A stretch of 62,608 nucleotides of DNA from Roseibacillus sp. (GCA_002686085.1 NZAC01000037.1:1-62608); one strand, 5' to 3'. Shown: positions 35,378-44,738, counted from the stretch's first letter. Notes: a model not told the origin generated them from the letters alone. Made by a program: numbers and translations.

Positions 35378-36409
35378 TCAGAAGTCTCGCCTCACGAAGA
35401 TCACTAACGCCAGACCCGCGACAGCCAATTCGTAGAGGAGGCTACTCCCCAGATCCTTCCAGACAGGATGGCGCTGATCAGCAGCCCGCTCTACCTCGGA
35501 ATGGCGCTTCGGGATGTCGTCAATCGGATCCCTGAGCAATAACCCCAGGAGACTCTTTCCAGCCAGCCCTCCACCCTTCTCATCCACTCTAATCAGGGAG
35601 CGCATCTGGCCGCCTACCGCGCGGGTCTTTGGGAGAGCGAGGCGGACTGCATCCAGGACCCAATGAATACGAACCATGAAATCCTCTGAACTCTCCCTCG
35701 GCTCTACCTCGTCATGATCGGCTTCTTCCCAATCGAGCTCAATGCCCAGTTGGGGCGCCGTATAGGCGAACTGATAGGAGACATCTTCCCCCCACTCGAC
35801 GAGGACCGATCCACCCCATACCAGCAGCGCCGCAAAGAGCCCTAGAATCATGGACCCTGACCAGACTGAAATAAGAACATGGACAGCATAGACAAAGCTG
35901 AAGGACAACACGACCAGAGGAACGGCCCAGAAAACACTCAGGTTCCAATCTCCGAAACGAAGACCAAGGCTCAGGTAGACGATCAGACTAAAGGGCAGCA
36001 CCTGCATCAGAACGAACAACAGGCTTCCAAAATATTTTCCGAGAAACAGGGTGACCCGGGCCGGCGGCTTGGAAAGGGCGAAATCAATCGAACCCTTCTG
36101 GATGAATTCCGGGAAAATCGAGGCACACGAAATCAACCCGAGCACAATAGCGCAGAATCCCAGCCAGTATGGGATGATGACATTGGTAAAGAGCAGAAGA
36201 TAGAGCTCTTTCGCTTCCGCAGTGCCCATACGGAAAAGCTCACTCTCGAAGGCGAGTAATCCGAAAAGAGCGGACACGCCCCCTTCATTGAAACCAATCG
36301 AGGCATAAACCAGGCCGATCAACCCAGACAGAACCAGAACCACCCAGAAAAGCCGCCTTGCACGAAGCATTCTGAAAGAGTCCAGAAGAAGCACCCAGAG
36401 GACTCTCAT
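35378..36409 (-). CDS. ABC-2 type transporter permease
   Basis: A 343-residue membrane protein with six to seven helices; the first half shows the ABC-2/NosY-like layout, with helices near 20-40, 75-100, 115-140, 145-165 and 170-200. A long soluble loop (about 210-310) rich in Asp, Glu and Arg lies before the last helix and may face the periplasm. The start overlaps the stop of the ATPase gene by four bases (ATGA), so the two are translated together. The substrate is unknown. Confidence 0.85.
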   Translation of the reverse strand: MRVLWVLLLDSFRMLRARRLFWVVLVLSGLIGLVYASIGFNEGGVSALFGLLAFESELFRMGTAEAKELYLLLFTNVIIPYWLGFCAIVLGLISCASIFPEFIQKGSIDFALSKPPARVTLFLGKYFGSLLFVLMQVLPFSLIVYLSLGLRFGDWNLSVFWAVPLVVLSFSFVYAVHVLISVWSGSMILGLFAALLVWGGSVLVEWGEDVSYQFAYTAPQLGIELDWEEADHDEVEPRESSEDFMVRIHWVLDAVRLALPKTRAVGGQMRSLIRVDEKGGGLAGKSLLGLLLRDPIDDIPKRHSEVERAADQRHPVWKDLGSSLLYELAVAGLALVIFVRRDF

Positions 36410-37341
36410 GACCGCTGTACCTCCTCCCTTAAGTCCTGTTTCTCAACGATCGACTCCATGAAGAGATCTTCGAGAGACTGGTGCGATTTTCTCACCTCAA
36501 GTATTACCACTCCGGCTGCGCGGAGAGCATCAAGAACCACCTGCAGCGGACCGGGATCAGCACCTTGAAGTGTGATCTCCCTCTCGCTAACAGAGTGCCC
36601 GAGTCCCCGAATGCGAGAAGCTGCCTCTTCAGGCAAAGAGCCCTCAACGGCCACTTGAAAGCCACGGCTACCTGCAGTCAGATCTGAAAGTGCGCCCTGA
36701 CGAACAACCTGACCTTCCTTCAGGATAGCAATAGAGTCGCACAGAGTTTCCAACTCGCCCAGAAGATGACTGTTAATAAACACGGTCACTCCATCATCGC
36801 GCAGCTTTTGCAGAATGTTGCGCATGTGATACCGGCCCTCAGGGTCAACTCCATCAGTAGGCTCATCAAGAATCACAAGACGTGGTGAATTCACAAGAGC
36901 TTGAGCTAGCCCGATCCTCTGAACCATTCCCTTGGAGTAAGTTTTGATCGCTCGATCTTCCGCTCCTCCACTCATTCCTACCAGGTCGAGCAGATCGTCA
37001 ACCTCTTCAGAAGTCACCCTGACGCCTCCCAATCCGGCGGCATAACCGATGACTTGCCTCCCTGTAAGGTAGGCCGGAAACCTCGAATGCTCGGGAAGAT
37101 AACCAACCTTTCGGAGGGTTGGCTTGTGCCCGATCGGGCTACCAAGAAGGCTGCCCCTGCATCTCGTGGGACGAATAATCGTTGTAAGAATCTTAACTAG
37201 CGTGCTCTTGCCTGCCCCATTCGGGCCCAGTAATCCGAAGATAGAACCCTCTGGAACCTGCAGTGAGACCCCTCGTAGCGCCTGCACCCGCCCTCGATAC
37301 GTCTTCTCAACTCCCGAGATATCAACAGCGCATACTGCCAT
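36406..37341 (-). CDS. ABC transporter ATP-binding protein
   Basis: A 311-residue ATPase with Walker A GPNGAGKST, signature YSKGMVQRIGLAQAL, Walker B VILDEPTDGVDPEG, and His switch SHLL. The signature begins YSKG rather than LSGG, typical of the CcmA/NatA class of exporters. About 80 C-terminal residues form the usual accessory domain. It partners the permease encoded immediately downstream. Confidence 0.93.
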   Translation of the reverse strand: MAVCAVDISGVEKTYRGRVQALRGVSLQVPEGSIFGLLGPNGAGKSTLVKILTTIIRPTRCRGSLLGSPIGHKPTLRKVGYLPEHSRFPAYLTGRQVIGYAAGLGGVRVTSEEVDDLLDLVGMSGGAEDRAIKTYSKGMVQRIGLAQALVNSPRLVILDEPTDGVDPEGRYHMRNILQKLRDDGVTVFINSHLLGELETLCDSIAILKEGQVVRQGALSDLTAGSRGFQVAVEGSLPEEAASRIRGLGHSVSEREITLQGADPGPLQVVLDALRAAGVVILEVRKSHQSLEDLFMESIVEKQDLREEVQRS

Positions 37342-37453
37342 GAGATCCGACTTCTAGGAGAAGAGAGCGGGCCAGGCAAGAAGGGATCAGAGTATCGACG
37401 TTCGTGTCCTTCCTGTTTGCACAACCGCTTGAGAACCTCTACCTTTCGAAGCC

Positions 37454-38113
37454 ATGAAACCAGTTGCGATTACGACACTTCTGAGCATGTTCCTTATCGG
37501 CGGAGCTTCCTGTCAGGATAGTAGCAGCCAGAAATCCAGCAATCTCCCGAAAACCAAGATGAAAGAATTCGCAACTGATGCCAAAGGCGCCATTCCCGAG
37601 GGTTCGGAAACGATCTCACTTGGCGCAGGGTGCTTCTGGTGCGTGGAGGCCGTCTACCAGCAACTGGAAGGTGTCCATTCAGTCGTCTCAGGTTACATGG
37701 GCGGCCATGTGCCAAATCCAACCTACGAACAGATCTGCCAGAAGAACACCGGGCACGTGGAAGTCGTTCAGGTCGTTTTTGACCCAAAAACGATTCCGGC
37801 GGCCGACATTCTGGCGTGGTTCTGGGAGCTGCACGACCCAACCAGCAAGGACCAGCAGGGAGCCGACAAGGGACCGCAGTATCGCTCAGCAGTATTTTAT
37901 CATTCAGAGGAGCAGAAAAAGGTGACCGAAGCATCCATGAAAGCAGCCCAGAAGCTCTTCACAAAGCCAATCGTGACCGAGGTCCGCAAGGCCGAAAAGT
38001 TCTGGGTCGCCGAGGATTACCACCAGAATTTTTATTTCCTGAACAAGAAAAGGAATGGATATTGTCGCGTAGTAATACAACCTAAGCTGTTAAAGCTTAA
38101 GCTCAAAGACTGA
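37454..38113 (+). CDS. msrA: Lipoprotein peptide methionine-S-sulfoxide reductase
   Basis: MsrA repairs oxidised methionine. Here it carries a lipoprotein signal peptide (lipobox GGAS|C, Cys20), so it should sit in the envelope rather than the cytoplasm. The active site GAGCFWC has the catalytic Cys at residue 60; GYMGGHVPNPTYEQIC and the GHVEVVQVVFDP stretch confirm the family. The C-terminal region lacks an obvious MsrB fusion. A promoter-like pair TTGCAC-17-TACCTT lies just upstream. Reducing power could come from the nearby DsbD by analogy with other exported Msr systems. Confidence 0.93.
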   Translation: MKPVAITTLLSMFLIGGASCQDSSSQKSSNLPKTKMKEFATDAKGAIPEGSETISLGAGCFWCVEAVYQQLEGVHSVVSGYMGGHVPNPTYEQICQKNTGHVEVVQVVFDPKTIPAADILAWFWELHDPTSKDQQGADKGPQYRSAVFYHSEEQKKVTEASMKAAQKLFTKPIVTEVRKAEKFWVAEDYHQNFYFLNKKRNGYCRVVIQPKLLKLKLKD

Positions 38114-38237
38114 CAGAAGACCCACCTCAGACCTCACCACTCCGCGAACTGAATCGAGGACCCTTTGGGCTGACGCGGCGAACGCCTTAACCAAGGTAGC
38201 GTGCGGCCCGTTCTTGATTAGCCCCTTGCAAGCGGAT

Positions 38238-38256
38238 GGAAAGTAATTAACTTTCC
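38238..38256. promoter_or_regulatory. Perfect inverted repeat before a GTG start
   Basis: GGAAAGT at 38238-38244 and ACTTTCC at 38250-38256 are perfect inverted copies separated by AATTA. The dyad ends four bases before the GTG at 38261. It could be a repressor site over the start or an mRNA hairpin that hides the start codon. Confidence 0.45.
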
Positions 38257-38260
38257 TTAA

Positions 38261-38695
38261 GTGCCTGCCGGATATGAATTCCAGATCGACCACCGCATCA
38301 TTCATGGCGCGGCTTGGGATCACGTGACCTTGGACGACCTTGAACGCTACATGGTGGAGGCCTCCCAGCTACCTGGCGATTTGAGGGGAGCAGTCGAGTA
38401 TCTTGATCTTAGCGAGGTGATCACTCTTCAGGTCAGCATGGTAGGAGCCCTCCAGTTGGCACCTTGGTATGAGTCGTTGATCGACCGTGGCATCAGGGGA
38501 TCCGTCATCTTTGCCCCCGACGAGGAAGTTTATGAGATCGCGGAGACCATCATTGCGACCTGCGCCCAAATGGGTGGGGGTTTACCGGACGGTTACCGGC
38601 TCACCTCTACACCTGTAGCTCTGACGAACGTCCACCATTTTCTCAAGCAGGGGCCAACCCTCGAGGCGCTAGCCTGCCACGCGCAGGTCGCATAG
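38261..38695 (+). CDS. Small STAS/SpoIIAA-like protein (tentative)
   Basis: A 144-residue soluble protein starting at GTG. The pattern 'GAVEYLDLSEV', then a helix 'MVGALQLAPWYESLIDRGIRGSVIFAPD' and a final 'TSTPVALTNVHHFL', resembles the alternating strand-helix layout of STAS/SpoIIAA-like proteins. Similarity is by pattern only; I cannot see a phosphorylatable Ser in the usual place. A perfect inverted repeat just upstream of the start suggests specific regulation. It converges on the gspG gene. Confidence 0.6.
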   Translation: MPAGYEFQIDHRIIHGAAWDHVTLDDLERYMVEASQLPGDLRGAVEYLDLSEVITLQVSMVGALQLAPWYESLIDRGIRGSVIFAPDEEVYEIAETIIATCAQMGGGLPDGYRLTSTPVALTNVHHFLKQGPTLEALACHAQVA

Positions 38696-38797
38696 ACCTC
38701 ACGAAGCGGCCAGCTAAGGGACTGGAAGCAAAACCCCCCAAGGAAAAGCGGCGACAGTCTCACATCACCCTACCGGCGGCCTTTTTGGCAGCGCTAC

Positions 38798-38814
38798 TGG
38801 GACCCACAGTCCCA
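38798..38814 (-). terminator. Hairpin after gspG, possible terminator
   Basis: TGGGAC and GTCCCA form a six-base stem with a five-base loop, beginning seven bases after the gspG stop on the minus strand. There is no T run directly after it, so intrinsic termination is uncertain. It would end the long trhO-to-gspG run. Confidence 0.35.
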
Positions 38815-38820
38815 CTCCCT

Positions 38821-39396
38821 CTACCAGTTACGGATATCGTCTGGCGTTCCGTTCTTACCATCTGGCCCAAGGGACCATAAATCGAAATCGGGGTTCTCCT
38901 GATCGGGACCTCCCCTCTCGTTACGGAATCGCCAGGCATTTCCCCACGGATCGACCACCGCTACAGGCAGGGGTGTCCCCTTCTTATCGATCAGGTTTCT
39001 GGGATTAGTGTTCGGGTCCAAATCTGCCAAGTAGGGCACCAGCCCTTCATCAGGACGGCCATCAAGAGCGCCATCATCCGCTGTACCTACGATCCCGTCC
39101 GCGCCCACGCCATCGCAATACAGCATGCGGTAGATAATGAGTCCACTCTGGGCCTCAATGTCCCCCTCAGTCGTCTCAGGAAGAAATCCAGCATCGGTCT
39201 GATACTCGGTGATCTTCATGTTGAATGTCTCCATCTGCGTCTTGGCCTTGTCGATGGCGGACTTCCGGTTCACATAGGATGAGACCCCTATGACCATTCC
39301 CGAGAGGATCATGATAATGGTCACAACGGTCAACAACTCCACGAGGGTAAAACCTCGGCAATCTCTGGCCTTAAGTGGGTTAGGAGCGATTTCCAT
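38821..39396 (-). CDS. gspG: Type II secretion major pseudopilin GspG
   Basis: A 191-residue pseudopilin. The prepilin-peptidase site is RG|FTLVELLTVV, followed by the hydrophobic helix and the GspG tail with DPWGNAWRFRNE and LWSLGPDGKNGTPDD, the calcium-loop region that defines GspG. A 60-residue insert around 'GADGIVGTADDGALDGRPDEGLVP' is longer than in E. coli GspG. It is the last gene of the secretion-motor block, 32 bases after gspF/pilC. Confidence 0.9.
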   Translation of the reverse strand: MEIAPNPLKARDCRGFTLVELLTVVTIIMILSGMVIGVSSYVNRKSAIDKAKTQMETFNMKITEYQTDAGFLPETTEGDIEAQSGLIIYRMLYCDGVGADGIVGTADDGALDGRPDEGLVPYLADLDPNTNPRNLIDKKGTPLPVAVVDPWGNAWRFRNERGGPDQENPDFDLWSLGPDGKNGTPDDIRNW

Positions 39397-39428
39397 TTCG
39401 AGATCGGATTGTTCAGATGCGCCGGATT

Positions 39429-40706
39429 TTACTGCTGCATCTGCTGAATGATCTTAATGAGAGGTAGGAACAATGCAAATACAATTGCCCCAACAACAAG
39501 AGCGAGGAAGACGATCATTATCGGCTCCAAAACGGAGGTTAATGCTGTGACCGCATTATCAACTTCATCGTCATACACATCGGCAATTTTGAGTAGCATC
39601 TCCGGTAACTGGCCGGTCTCTTCCCCCACGTCCACCATACTGATTACCATGGATGGAAACACACCACTTGCCCGGAGAGGCTGCACAATTGACTCTCCCT
39701 CTTTAACCGACTCATGAACCTTATTAATCGCCTCAGAAATCACCACGTTTCCAGCAGTTTCCTTGGTGATGTTCAGCGCCTGCAGAATAGGAACACCGGA
39801 GGTCACCAACGTTCCAAGGGTCCGGGAAAACCGAGACACCGCACTTTTTCTCTGAATCTCCCCGAAAAGGGGTAGCTTAAGCTTCAATTGGTCTAGAAGA
39901 CCCCGGCCCGTCTTAGTTCGACCCCAAAGCTGGAACCCGAGATAAACCAAAAACACTCCCCCAAGAATCCATACCGCATTGGGCGCAATGAATGATCTTG
40001 CCATCATAAATTCCGAAAAACCGAAGACAACCTGAGAAATCTTGGGAAGTTCCGCCCCTGCCATGTCGTTGAACATCTCCTTGAACTTCGGCACAATGAA
40101 CAGCATCAGGAAGGTCACGATCGCCACTGCGATGAACATGACGATCACGGGATAAACCATCGCAGCCACAATCTTGTTCTTCAACTTATGGGCTTTCTCC
40201 TGGTATTCAGCCAGACGAGTCAGGACCACTTCGAGAACACCTCCAAGTTCTCCGGCCTTCACCATATTGACATAGAGTTTATCAAAAATTTTGGGATGCT
40301 GCGCCAGACTCTCTGAGAAGGTGGAGCCTCCCTGAACAGAATCAGCCAACGAATTGATCGTACCGCGAAGCACCTGATTCGGTTCCTGCTTGCCTAAAAC
40401 CGTCAAGCCTCGGAGCAGAGGCAGTCCGGAGTCAATCAATGTGGCAAGCTGACGCGTAAAGATCATCAGCACCTTGGGCTTAATCCGACCTCCTGTCGTT
40501 CCTCGGGCCTTTTTCCTGCCTCTCGCCTTGGCTGCAGCTTTTTTTCCTGACGCACCGAGGGTCCCTTTGCCCTGTTCTACGATCCCAGTCGGATAAAAGC
40601 CCTGATTCCGAAGCTGGCTAGTCGCCTCGGCTTCGGATCCAGCCTGAAGTGTCCCGGTTTGCGGGTTTCCCTGCTGATCGATTGCAGTATACTGAAAATT
40701 AGGCAT
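39429..40706 (-). CDS. pilC: Inner-membrane platform protein GspF/PilC
   Basis: A 425-residue platform protein with two GspF domains (about 75-200 and 285-405) and three membrane helices. FTRQLATLIDSGLPLLRGL and FSRTLGTLVTSGVPILQAL are the repeated signatures. A Lys/Arg/Ala/Gly-rich linker (about 50-75) joins a short N-terminal domain of PilC type to the first GspF domain. It sits between the two ATPase genes and gspG on the same strand and anchors the assembly motor. Confidence 0.92.
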   Translation of the reverse strand: MPNFQYTAIDQQGNPQTGTLQAGSEAEATSQLRNQGFYPTGIVEQGKGTLGASGKKAAAKARGRKKARGTTGGRIKPKVLMIFTRQLATLIDSGLPLLRGLTVLGKQEPNQVLRGTINSLADSVQGGSTFSESLAQHPKIFDKLYVNMVKAGELGGVLEVVLTRLAEYQEKAHKLKNKIVAAMVYPVIVMFIAVAIVTFLMLFIVPKFKEMFNDMAGAELPKISQVVFGFSEFMMARSFIAPNAVWILGGVFLVYLGFQLWGRTKTGRGLLDQLKLKLPLFGEIQRKSAVSRFSRTLGTLVTSGVPILQALNITKETAGNVVISEAINKVHESVKEGESIVQPLRASGVFPSMVISMVDVGEETGQLPEMLLKIADVYDDEVDNAVTALTSVLEPIMIVFLALVVGAIVFALFLPLIKIIQQMQQ

Positions 40707-40773
40707 GGGTCTTTTTTGTCTTACGTTTTGGTAATGGTAGTGGAAAAGATGATACTAGGCTCAATTCAAAGCC

Positions 40774-42453
40774 CTACGTGTATTTGAGAACCTCTTCGAT
40801 TGTCGTTGCTCCCTCATAGATATTGCGGAGACCGTCTTCGCGCAGCGTAGTCATTCCAAGCTCGATGGCTTTTTGCTTGAGAGCTACTGTCGGCGCACGG
40901 TCGGTAATCATTTCACGGATTGGGTCCGAGACACTGAGGAGCTCAAAGAGTCCGCGACGTCCCCTGAGTCCTGTCTCCGCACAGACCTCACATCCTCTTC
41001 CCGTGTAGAAATGCTTGTCCCCGAGCTCGTGGGCTGAAAGGCCTAACTGGTTCAGGACCGCCTCATTGGGCTCGTAACTATCTCGGCAATCCTTGCAAAT
41101 CGTCCTGACCAGTCGTTGTGCCAGAACACCCTCGAGGGAAGCTGCAACAAGGAAGGGTTCCGTCCCCATATCGACTAATCGAGTCACCGACCCTGCTGCA
41201 TCATTGGTATGCAGAGTGGAGAGCACAAGGTGCCCAGTCAAGGAGGCTTGAATTGCAATTTGCGCGGTCTCCAAGTCCCGAATCTCACCAACAAGAATCT
41301 TATCGGGGTCCTGCCGGAGAAAAGCGCGAAGAATTCTAGCGAAGCTGAGGTCGATAGCCTCGTTTACCGGCACCTGAATAATACCATCAATATCATACTC
41401 CACCGGATCCTCTGCGGTAAGAAGCTTCGTATCGATGGTGTTAATCTCCTTGAGCGCAGCGTAAAGCGTCGTTGTCTTTCCTGCCCCGGTTGGCCCCGTT
41501 ACCACGAAAATCCCGTTTGGCTTTTTAATCGTGGTATTCACATAATCCTCTACATGCTGCGGAAGCCCTAAAACGCTCAAAGACATGTTCACATTAGAGC
41601 GATCAAGAACTCGGAGAACTACACTCTCCCCATATGAGGTCGGCAGCGAAGAGACCCGCAGATCGACCTGTTGATCGCCGATCTGCTTTACGATCCTTCC
41701 ATCCTGCGGCACGCGGCGCTCGGCGATGTTCATGTTAGACATGACCTTCACCCGCGACAGAATCGGCAGCGCAAGGTGGATCGGCGGTGGCGCCATCTCG
41801 TAAAGGGAACCGTCTACCCGATAGCGGATCTTGAAATCCTTCTCGAATGGCTCGAAGTGGATATCAGAGGCACGCTCCTTGATCGCCTGATAAATGACCA
41901 AGTCAACATAGCGAACGATCGGCGCGGAGTTCGCTTCATCAGCCAGCTCCTGATCAGAAAGCTCCTTCCCGTCAGTATCCAACTCACCCAGCAGCTCGGC
42001 CATTGCCGCACCCTCATCAGCGCCGCCACCGTAGGCCTCATTGATCTTCTTTTCGATGATATAGTCAGGAGCAACGACGACCTTGATCTCTTTGCCGAGT
42101 GCAAAGCGTAGATCCTCGGGGGTCTGCGGATTCATCGGATCAAGCAGAGCAACCGTGATGCCCTCCGCATCAAAATTAATCGGTAATGCGCCATGAAGGC
42201 GTGCCATCGCAGCGGGAATGACTGCTAAAAGCTCCTCAGGCGGAAGAAATTCAGAAAGATCGACAAGATCAGCTCCAAGCTCCTGGGCGATAATCCCCCA
42301 CATATCCTCTCTGGACTGCACCACTTGGAAATCAGTAAGAATATCACCCACATCCTTCCCACTTGCATCCATCTCATGGAGCATGTCCTCCGCAAGGGAA
42401 CTGTCGATCATTCCCCGGGAAACGAAAATGTCCAAGACGTTACGATTTTCCAT
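40774..42453 (-). CDS. Type IV pilus/type II secretion assembly ATPase, copy 1
   Basis: A 559-residue GspE/PilB ATPase. It has an MshEN-type N-terminal domain, Walker A GPTGAGKTTT, an Asp box (EDPVEYD), Walker B LVGEIRDLETA, His box STLHTNDAAGSVTRL, and four Cys (CKDC ... CEVC) of a zinc site. It follows a paralogue 27 bases upstream on the same strand; the two share the same layout and signature motifs but their N-terminal regions differ. It may be the extension motor; the division of labour with its neighbour is unknown. Confidence 0.92.
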   Translation of the reverse strand: MENRNVLDIFVSRGMIDSSLAEDMLHEMDASGKDVGDILTDFQVVQSREDMWGIIAQELGADLVDLSEFLPPEELLAVIPAAMARLHGALPINFDAEGITVALLDPMNPQTPEDLRFALGKEIKVVVAPDYIIEKKINEAYGGGADEGAAMAELLGELDTDGKELSDQELADEANSAPIVRYVDLVIYQAIKERASDIHFEPFEKDFKIRYRVDGSLYEMAPPPIHLALPILSRVKVMSNMNIAERRVPQDGRIVKQIGDQQVDLRVSSLPTSYGESVVLRVLDRSNVNMSLSVLGLPQHVEDYVNTTIKKPNGIFVVTGPTGAGKTTTLYAALKEINTIDTKLLTAEDPVEYDIDGIIQVPVNEAIDLSFARILRAFLRQDPDKILVGEIRDLETAQIAIQASLTGHLVLSTLHTNDAAGSVTRLVDMGTEPFLVAASLEGVLAQRLVRTICKDCRDSYEPNEAVLNQLGLSAHELGDKHFYTGRGCEVCAETGLRGRRGLFELLSVSDPIREMITDRAPTVALKQKAIELGMTTLREDGLRNIYEGATTIEEVLKYT

Positions 42454-42479
42454 TGGTATTTGGTAAAATAAGTTCGGTA

Positions 42480-44156
42480 TTAATCAGCGTCGGACATTGT
42501 GACCGAGATTACTTCCGAGGCGGAGGTTACGCCGGCAAGAACCTTTCTGATGCCGTCCTCTCGTAGAGTCCGCATGCCAAGCTCGCGCGCCCGACGGCGT
42601 AGTTGGGGCGTGCTGAGGTCCTCATTGATTAGGTGTCGCACCTCATCGTCGACCTTGAAGATTTCAAAAATACCCTGACGCCCCCGGTATCCCGATTGCC
42701 GGCAGGTTTCGCATCCCACGGGTCCCATGATCGAACTCTCTTCAAGCTGGGCGGGGTCCAGGCGTAACATCCGCATCTCGGCATCACTTAGCTCCGCAGG
42801 TCCCTTGCAATCCTTGCATAGCGCACGAACAAGACGTTGGGCCATCACCGCCCGAACTGCTGAAGCAATCAAGAATCGCTGTACCCCAATATCAGCCAGA
42901 CGCGCGACCGCACTCGGAGCATCATTGGTATGGAGAGTCGAAAATACGAGGTGCCCGGTCAGCGAGGCGTTGATCGCAATACTGGCGGTCTCCACATCAC
43001 GAATTTCTCCGACCATGATAATATTCGGAGCCTGCCGTAACATTGCACGCAAGGCTGCCCCGAAGGTCATTCCGATATCAGATTTAACCATCACCTGGTT
43101 AATCCCGGGAAGCTGATACTCAATAGGGTCCTCGACCGTAATGATCTTGCGATCAGGCTTGTTGATATAGTTCAGGCACGCGTAAAGCGTCGTAGTCTTT
43201 CCTGACCCCGTAGGACCTGTCACGAGCATGATACCATCGGGAAGGCCCATCATTTCCCGCATGATCGCTTCATCGTCAGTGAAAAATCCCAACTCCGGCA
43301 ACCCGAGAAGAAGCGAGGACTTATCGAGAATCCGCATCACAATACTCTCACCGTGATTGCTCGGGACTGTGGATACTCGAAGATCCACCTCTTTCCCGCC
43401 GATCCTCATCTGAATTCGACCATCCTGAGGAACCCGCTTCTCGGCGATACTCATTGTGCCACTCATCACCTTAACCCTTGCGACAATCGCAGGTAGAAGG
43501 CGCTTGGGGTGACTCTCCACCTCCACCAGTCGTCCGTCCACCCGGAATCGAACCCGCAAGGTTGTCTCCATTGGCTCCACGTGAATATCGGATGCTCGCA
43601 TCCGGAAAGCTTCCAATAGCATATTGGAGACCATTCGAATGATTGGGGCGTCGTTGGCATCCGCCTCCTCCGTCTCACCTTCGGTAATAACCGTAAAAGA
43701 GGTTCCAGTGTCTGCCTCTTCTGTCTCTACTCCGTAGTTGTCGTGGAGAACCTTGGTGATGGCCGATGGCGTCGAGGAAACAAATCGAACCTCTCGCCCC
43801 ACTACATGTGGCAGACTATCCAAGGTTTCAAAATCCAGCGCATCCGCTACTGCCACTGTCATGTAGGTCCCGTCATCCTCGAGAGGCACAGCCTGAAATC
43901 TTTGGGCAACCTCAACATCCATCGCTTGAAACACATGTTCTGTAAAAGGATGCCCGCCTAAGTCGACGTAATCCGTCCCTGCATTCTCTGCGATTGTCTG
44001 AGCCACCTGCTCCTCTGTCACATCACCAACCGCTACAAGAAGATCGACGACCCCTTGGTTGGGGCTCACGCCGTCACGCGCTTTCGTGATTTCGTCAGGG
44101 GTCACAGTCCCCCGCGCAACCAACAGGTCGCTGAGATAGTCTTGATTTGAATACAC
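42480..44156 (-). CDS. Type IV pilus/type II secretion assembly ATPase, copy 2
   Basis: A second full GspE/PilB ATPase. A GTG at 44156 gives 558 residues, equal to the neighbour; the open frame reaches back to 44270 without family support. It carries the MshEN-like head, Walker A GPTGSGKTTT, EDPIEYQ, Walker B MVGEIRDVETA, His box STLHTNDAPSAVARL, and the zinc Cys pairs CKDC and CETC. All catalytic motifs are intact, so it is not a decaying duplicate. A PilT retraction ATPase would lack the MshEN domain and zinc Cys, so both copies are PilB/GspE class. Confidence 0.92.
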   Translation of the reverse strand: MYSNQDYLSDLLVARGTVTPDEITKARDGVSPNQGVVDLLVAVGDVTEEQVAQTIAENAGTDYVDLGGHPFTEHVFQAMDVEVAQRFQAVPLEDDGTYMTVAVADALDFETLDSLPHVVGREVRFVSSTPSAITKVLHDNYGVETEEADTGTSFTVITEGETEEADANDAPIIRMVSNMLLEAFRMRASDIHVEPMETTLRVRFRVDGRLVEVESHPKRLLPAIVARVKVMSGTMSIAEKRVPQDGRIQMRIGGKEVDLRVSTVPSNHGESIVMRILDKSSLLLGLPELGFFTDDEAIMREMMGLPDGIMLVTGPTGSGKTTTLYACLNYINKPDRKIITVEDPIEYQLPGINQVMVKSDIGMTFGAALRAMLRQAPNIIMVGEIRDVETASIAINASLTGHLVFSTLHTNDAPSAVARLADIGVQRFLIASAVRAVMAQRLVRALCKDCKGPAELSDAEMRMLRLDPAQLEESSIMGPVGCETCRQSGYRGRQGIFEIFKVDDEVRHLINEDLSTPQLRRRARELGMRTLREDGIRKVLAGVTSASEVISVTMSDAD

Positions 44157-44273
44157 GATTGGCAACAGGTAGATGTCACCCCGGACAACCCGGAAGGGAA
44201 TATCGGGGACGGGGAAGATGCTCAAACCGCCACCGATTGGCAATCCTCTATTTACTCTGAGATCACCCAATTG

Positions 44274-44720
44274 TCACACTCCCGGAAGCGCGGCGAGAAG
44301 CCTCTCTTGGAGAGCGTCCATTTCATCCCGAGAGCTCTTGGTGTCATCCTCATAACCCACCAGATGGAGTATCCCATGCACCAGATATAGAGTAATTTCC
44401 CGCTTCAGCGGGGAATTAAACTCCTCCGCCTGCCTTTGGGCCGTTTCAACGCTGATCAGAATCTCCCCTTCCGCACCGTATGGAAAGGTGATCACGTCCG
44501 TAGGCTCAGGATTGTCCATGAATTGTGCATGCACGAGTGATATCTCCTTATCCCCGATCAGCGAAACTACGACAGATTCGGGAGGGCTCACCCGTGCTAA
44601 GCCTTCCTTCGTGACCTCCTCGATTACAGCATCCCCTGCCCTCATCAGGCTTTCGACGAACGCATCCGACATGGGACAGACGATCTGTCTGTTATGAACT
44701 TGGACCCGGGGGCGTGGCAT
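44274..44720 (-). CDS. ybeY: Endoribonuclease YbeY
   Basis: YbeY processes rRNA 3' ends and joins in ribosome quality control. The 148-residue protein carries the metal motif VHGILHLVGYEDD with two His; in E. coli the third zinc ligand is His (GYDH), here it is Asp (GYED). From memory, Bacteroidetes YbeY also has an Asp at this place, so the site is probably functional. phoH and pgpH lie directly upstream on the same strand, the usual neighbourhood. It is followed by the pilB pair. Confidence 0.9.
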   Translation of the reverse strand: MPRPRVQVHNRQIVCPMSDAFVESLMRAGDAVIEEVTKEGLARVSPPESVVVSLIGDKEISLVHAQFMDNPEPTDVITFPYGAEGEILISVETAQRQAEEFNSPLKREITLYLVHGILHLVGYEDDTKSSRDEMDALQERLLAALPGV

Positions 44721-44738
44721 ACTTACACCTGGTCTTGC

